This document shows, piece by piece, positions 61,785 through 64,000 of a stretch of 64,000 bases of DNA. This DNA is from Gammaproteobacteria bacterium. Lineage in GTDB: Bacteria > Pseudomonadota > Gammaproteobacteria > Steroidobacterales > Steroidobacteraceae. The DNA is taken from NCBI GenBank assembly GCA_028293725.1, contig JAQGOE010000029.1, forward strand, positions 98,849-162,848, given 5' to 3'. The position numbers were made by a program, and so were the translations under genes. The notes beneath the pieces are model-generated. The model saw nothing but the letters and a program-made list of their open reading frames with translations, searched no databases and was not told the origin of the DNA. Within the stretch, counting starts at the first letter, position 1. The number at the start of each line of letters is the position of its first letter.

Positions 61785-63025
61785 GGGGCACCTTCCAGAT
61801 GATCACGAGGAGCGGCGAAATACTGAAGACGAACCTGGGCACGCGCTGCTTCGACAGCGAGCGCCAAGCGTTGCAGCTGAATGTCGAGCAGGCTACGGCG
61901 GGCGAGTAGCACCGCATCGAAGCTGCCGCGCCCCGCCCCGTAGGCGCTACGCGCGTCTTCGATACGGCGTTTCGCATTGGGGATGATGGCGGTGTCGAAT
62001 TGATCGACCCGCTCGCGGAAGTGACGCCAGTCGAGGTAGTCCTGGCTCACCTCCGCGTGCAGTTGGCGCAGCAGGTCCTCCTTGCGGTCCGCGCTCGCGT
62101 GCGATCGCTGGAAGGCGGCGGCCAGCTCGGGGTCCTGGCGATTCTTGGTGAAAAAGGGAAGATCGATCGTGAACTGGAGGCCGACGAAGTCGGAGAAACC
62201 CGGTCGGTAAGCGACATAGCCTTCCAGAGAGAAATCCGGCTTGTAGGCTTCTCGGGCCAGCTCGATGTCCGTCGCCGAGGTTTGAATCTCCTTGTCCAGC
62301 CCATCGATCACTGGATGATGATCGACCGCCGCCATGAGTTCCGGCAGCGTGCCGGGTACCGCCGGCAACGACAGCTCATTCGCGAGCGGCCGCTGGGCCG
62401 CCTCACCGATCCAGCGCGCGAGCTCAGCCCGCAGTCGCAGCGAGCGGTGCAACCAGTCGTGCTCCTTATCCGCGACCAGATCGGCGTCGACCTTCGCCGC
62501 CTCCCAGTCCGCCTGCGACGCCTTGCCGTTGCCGTAGTCCTTTTCCAGCGATTGCACTTGCAACGCGGCTTCTGAGGTCAGTTGCCGGGACAGCGTCAGC
62601 CCCTGCTCGGCTTCATACACGTCGAGCCAGGCGAGAGAGGCATCCCGGCGCAGCGCGCGACGGTCATTGTGGAGCGCGGCGCGCTCGGTATCGGCTTCCA
62701 GTCGCTTGCGCTCACCCCTGAGCCGGCGCTTATCGGCGCGAGGGAACTCCTGGCTCAAACCAACAGTGAACTCGGTGAAGTTGTCGCGGCGAACGCTGAA
62801 AGCCTCGCCGGTATCAATCGGCAATTCCTTCAGTCCACTGGAGAGCTTGGGGTCTGGCAACTGCGCCGCGGCGACGGCCTGCCGTTCGTCGGCGTTGATC
62901 ACCGCCTCACGTCCGGTGAGGATGGGTTGATCGACCAGCGACAGGCCTGACGCCTCCTCCAGCGACAAGGGCGGCCCCGCGCCGGTAGCGCCCAAAACGG
63001 AAATCAAGAGAACACATCTGAACAT
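61781..63025 (-). CDS. cusC: TolC-family outer-membrane channel, CusC-like
   Basis: Outer-membrane efflux protein of 414 residues from the ATG at 63025, which opens a signal peptide ending near TGAGPP; an earlier in-frame ATG at 63097 adds non-signal sequence. Two OEP repeats are apparent, rich in long helices: LTLSRQLTSEAALQVQSLEKDYGNGKASQADWEAA and the later FRERVDQFDTAIIPNAKRRIEDARSAYGAGRGSFDAVL condensed here. The ending is shorter than that of E. coli CusC and there is no lipobox Cys. Opens the tripartite pump encoded with cusB and cusA. Confidence 0.88.
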   Translation of the reverse strand: MFRCVLLISVLGATGAGPPLSLEEASGLSLVDQPILTGREAVINADERQAVAAAQLPDPKLSSGLKELPIDTGEAFSVRRDNFTEFTVGLSQEFPRADKRRLRGERKRLEADTERAALHNDRRALRRDASLAWLDVYEAEQGLTLSRQLTSEAALQVQSLEKDYGNGKASQADWEAAKVDADLVADKEHDWLHRSLRLRAELARWIGEAAQRPLANELSLPAVPGTLPELMAAVDHHPVIDGLDKEIQTSATDIELAREAYKPDFSLEGYVAYRPGFSDFVGLQFTIDLPFFTKNRQDPELAAAFQRSHASADRKEDLLRQLHAEVSQDYLDWRHFRERVDQFDTAIIPNAKRRIEDARSAYGAGRGSFDAVLLARRSLLDIQLQRLALAVEAARAQVRLQYFAAPRDHLEGAP

Positions 63026-63147
63026 GGTGCGAATTCCGAGTAAGGAAGACTCGGGGATGCGCAGCCCGCCTGACAACGAGTCATGCTGAGCGCGCACAGC
63101 GTAGCGCCGCGCGAATCGCGCCCAGGGCGGTTAGATTCGCGCGAACA

Positions 63148-63160
63148 CCGGCTAAGCCGG
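63148..63160. repeat. Short palindrome between cusC and the Cys-rich gene
   Basis: CCGGCT-A-AGCCGG, a perfect 13-base palindrome 12 bases after the stop of the Cys-rich gene. It could form a small hairpin or bind a regulator; nothing further can be said. Confidence 0.3.
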
Positions 63161-63171
63161 CAAGCAGCCGT

Positions 63172-63546
63172 TCAGATGAGTCGGGGCGGTCGCCACAGCC
63201 CGTGCGAGCTGTGAGAGATGGCAGGTGTTGGGCGGTCTGAAGTCAGAATGGGCCGGGCAGGTATGACGAGCATCGCCACGAGGTGGGTCGGCTCGTAAGT
63301 TTGCGGGGTTTTGCAGTTATAACCGGCTTTGCAGGGCGTGCAGGCGCCGTTCTTTCCGGGGGCGTCGCCGAATCGCTTACATGCAGTTTGGTCAGCCTTC
63401 CCCGGACAGCAATCACCGGCCACGGCGACGCGATCGGGCGCCTGCATCTGTGCCTGGCAGCTGCGGACGTGCGCAAGCCCCGCCAACCCGTAGCCGGGCA
63501 GCGTCAGCAACGTCAACAGAACCGTCAGTAGCCGGAACCTATGCAT
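63172..63546 (-). CDS. Exported cysteine-rich protein upstream of cusCBA
   Basis: Small protein of 124 residues from an ATG at 63546; an upstream in-frame start at 63624 is less likely because the signal peptide begins here (HRFRLLTVLLTLLTLPGYGLA). The mature part has seven cysteines in RSC, DCCPG, TACK, GACTPC and YNC contexts, and a basic C-terminus. Similar Cys-rich proteins precede metal efflux operons in Xanthomonadales, and a periplasmic metal-binding role is plausible. It probably shares the cus promoter. Confidence 0.65.
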   Translation of the reverse strand: MHRFRLLTVLLTLLTLPGYGLAGLAHVRSCQAQMQAPDRVAVAGDCCPGKADQTACKRFGDAPGKNGACTPCKAGYNCKTPQTYEPTHLVAMLVIPARPILTSDRPTPAISHSSHGLWRPPRLI

Positions 63547-63692
63547 GTGTAGGGAGACCGGGGATACCAAGAAATAATTACGCGCCTCCACACAATATCC
63601 TAGCCGGAAAGCCCCGACGGCCACAATAAGGAAGCCAAATTCTGGGAACTCCGTCCGCCTGGATTGAGCGGGTTGTCGGGGGGCTCATTCAA

Positions 63693-64000
63693 TCAAGCCG
63701 GGCGCGGACCGAGCACTATGATGACCATACCCGCCAGGGCAATTGCTGCGCCAATGAGGTCCCAGGAGGTGGGTCGAACTTTGTCCACCAGCCACAGCCA
63801 GGCGATAGCAACGCATATGTAGACGCCGCCATATGCCGCGTAGACACGGCCAGCGGCGGTCGGATGCAGCGTCAGTAGCCACGCGAAAATCGCCAGGCTC
63901 GCCAGGGCAGGAATCAGCAACCACGGCGAACCGTCCTTCTTCAGCCACAGGTACGGCAGGTAACAGCCGAGAATTTCGGCGACGGCCGTGATCACAAACA
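63693..64000 (-). CDS. YnfA/UPF0060 family membrane protein, 5' end cut by window
   Basis: Small four-helix membrane protein of the UPF0060 (YnfA) family, related to the SMR fold. Visible features are [20 protein letters not shown] at the N-terminus, [20 protein letters not shown] in the middle and [20 protein letters not shown] at the end. The frame continues to the window edge (the codon at the visible start is GTG but homologues begin a few residues earlier), so the first residues are missing. YnfA has been linked to quaternary-ammonium efflux in enteric bacteria; the role here is unknown. Confidence 0.88.
   Translation of the reverse strand, partial: FVITAVAEILGCYLPYLWLKKDGSPWLLIPALASLAIFAWLLTLHPTAAGRVYAAYGGVYICVAIAWLWLVDKVRPTSWDLIGAAIALAGMVIIVLGPRPA

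Noticed and set aside
1..64000. CRISPR arrays, insertion sequences, prophage genes and tRNA genes
   Set aside because: No direct-repeat arrays, transposase or integrase motifs, or cloverleaf-like sequences were recognised on reading both strands.

Overview
This window is chromosomal DNA, GC-rich by eye, from a free-living Gram-negative bacterium, most likely a gammaproteobacterium of the Xanthomonadales/Nevskiales/Steroidobacter type. That placement is an inference. It rests on five TonB-dependent receptors in about 40 kb, a DbpA helicase next to an RhlE-like helicase, a Cus-type metal efflux operon, and an ECF sigma factor coupled to a very large Ser/Thr kinase. I see no tRNA, rRNA, CRISPR array, phage or intact insertion sequence.

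Layout. 1-4612: a MacAB-like efflux operon (permease cut by the window edge) with a divergent YtrA-type GntR regulator and a probable operator between them. 4689-5900: an acyl-CoA dehydrogenase. 5907-11278: a three-gene operon of ECF sigma factor, a 1534-residue kinase/cyclase-like/ATPase/TPR protein and a DUF4242 protein. 11435-12892: an MddA-like membrane methyltransferase and a secreted protein of unknown function. 13158-24318: a nutrient-scavenging block with two TonB receptors, an APC permease, a GS-like ligase, an N-formylglutamate amidohydrolase-like enzyme, an isochorismatase-fold hydrolase and a Cys/Met PLP enzyme. 24634-29619: small accessory enzymes, including two alpha/beta hydrolases, a CGNR regulator, an internally deleted haloacid dehalogenase remnant, and TfoX-like and DUF952 proteins. 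29745-41482: secreted and periplasmic proteins (cytochrome P460, tandem retropepsin-like protease, cytochrome c, MBL hydrolase, Ig/beta-helix lipoprotein), a rifampicin-monooxygenase-like enzyme and a TonB receptor. 41485-48154: a siderophore-type locus of PhyH oxygenase, TonB siderophore receptor, MFS carrier and SbmA/YddA-like ABC protein. 48215-53665: an exported SDR, a TonB receptor, and a PepSY membrane protein fused to a CWC cysteine-rich domain with a downstream ICMT-like methyltransferase. 53694-56216: dbpA-rhlE. 56234-57264: a TudS/DUF523-like protein and a cysteine-less apparent paralogue. 57290-63546: cusCBA with a Cys-rich secreted protein upstream. 63693-64000: a YnfA-family membrane protein cut by the window end.

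The themes are outer-membrane uptake of scarce nutrients and metal chelates, metal and toxin efflux, and catabolism of amides, amines or sulfur amino acids. The strongest candidates for undescribed biology are the GS-like/deformylase-like/isochorismatase cassette, the TudS-like pair, the sigma/kinase protein with a degenerate cyclase domain, and the PepSY-CWC fusion.
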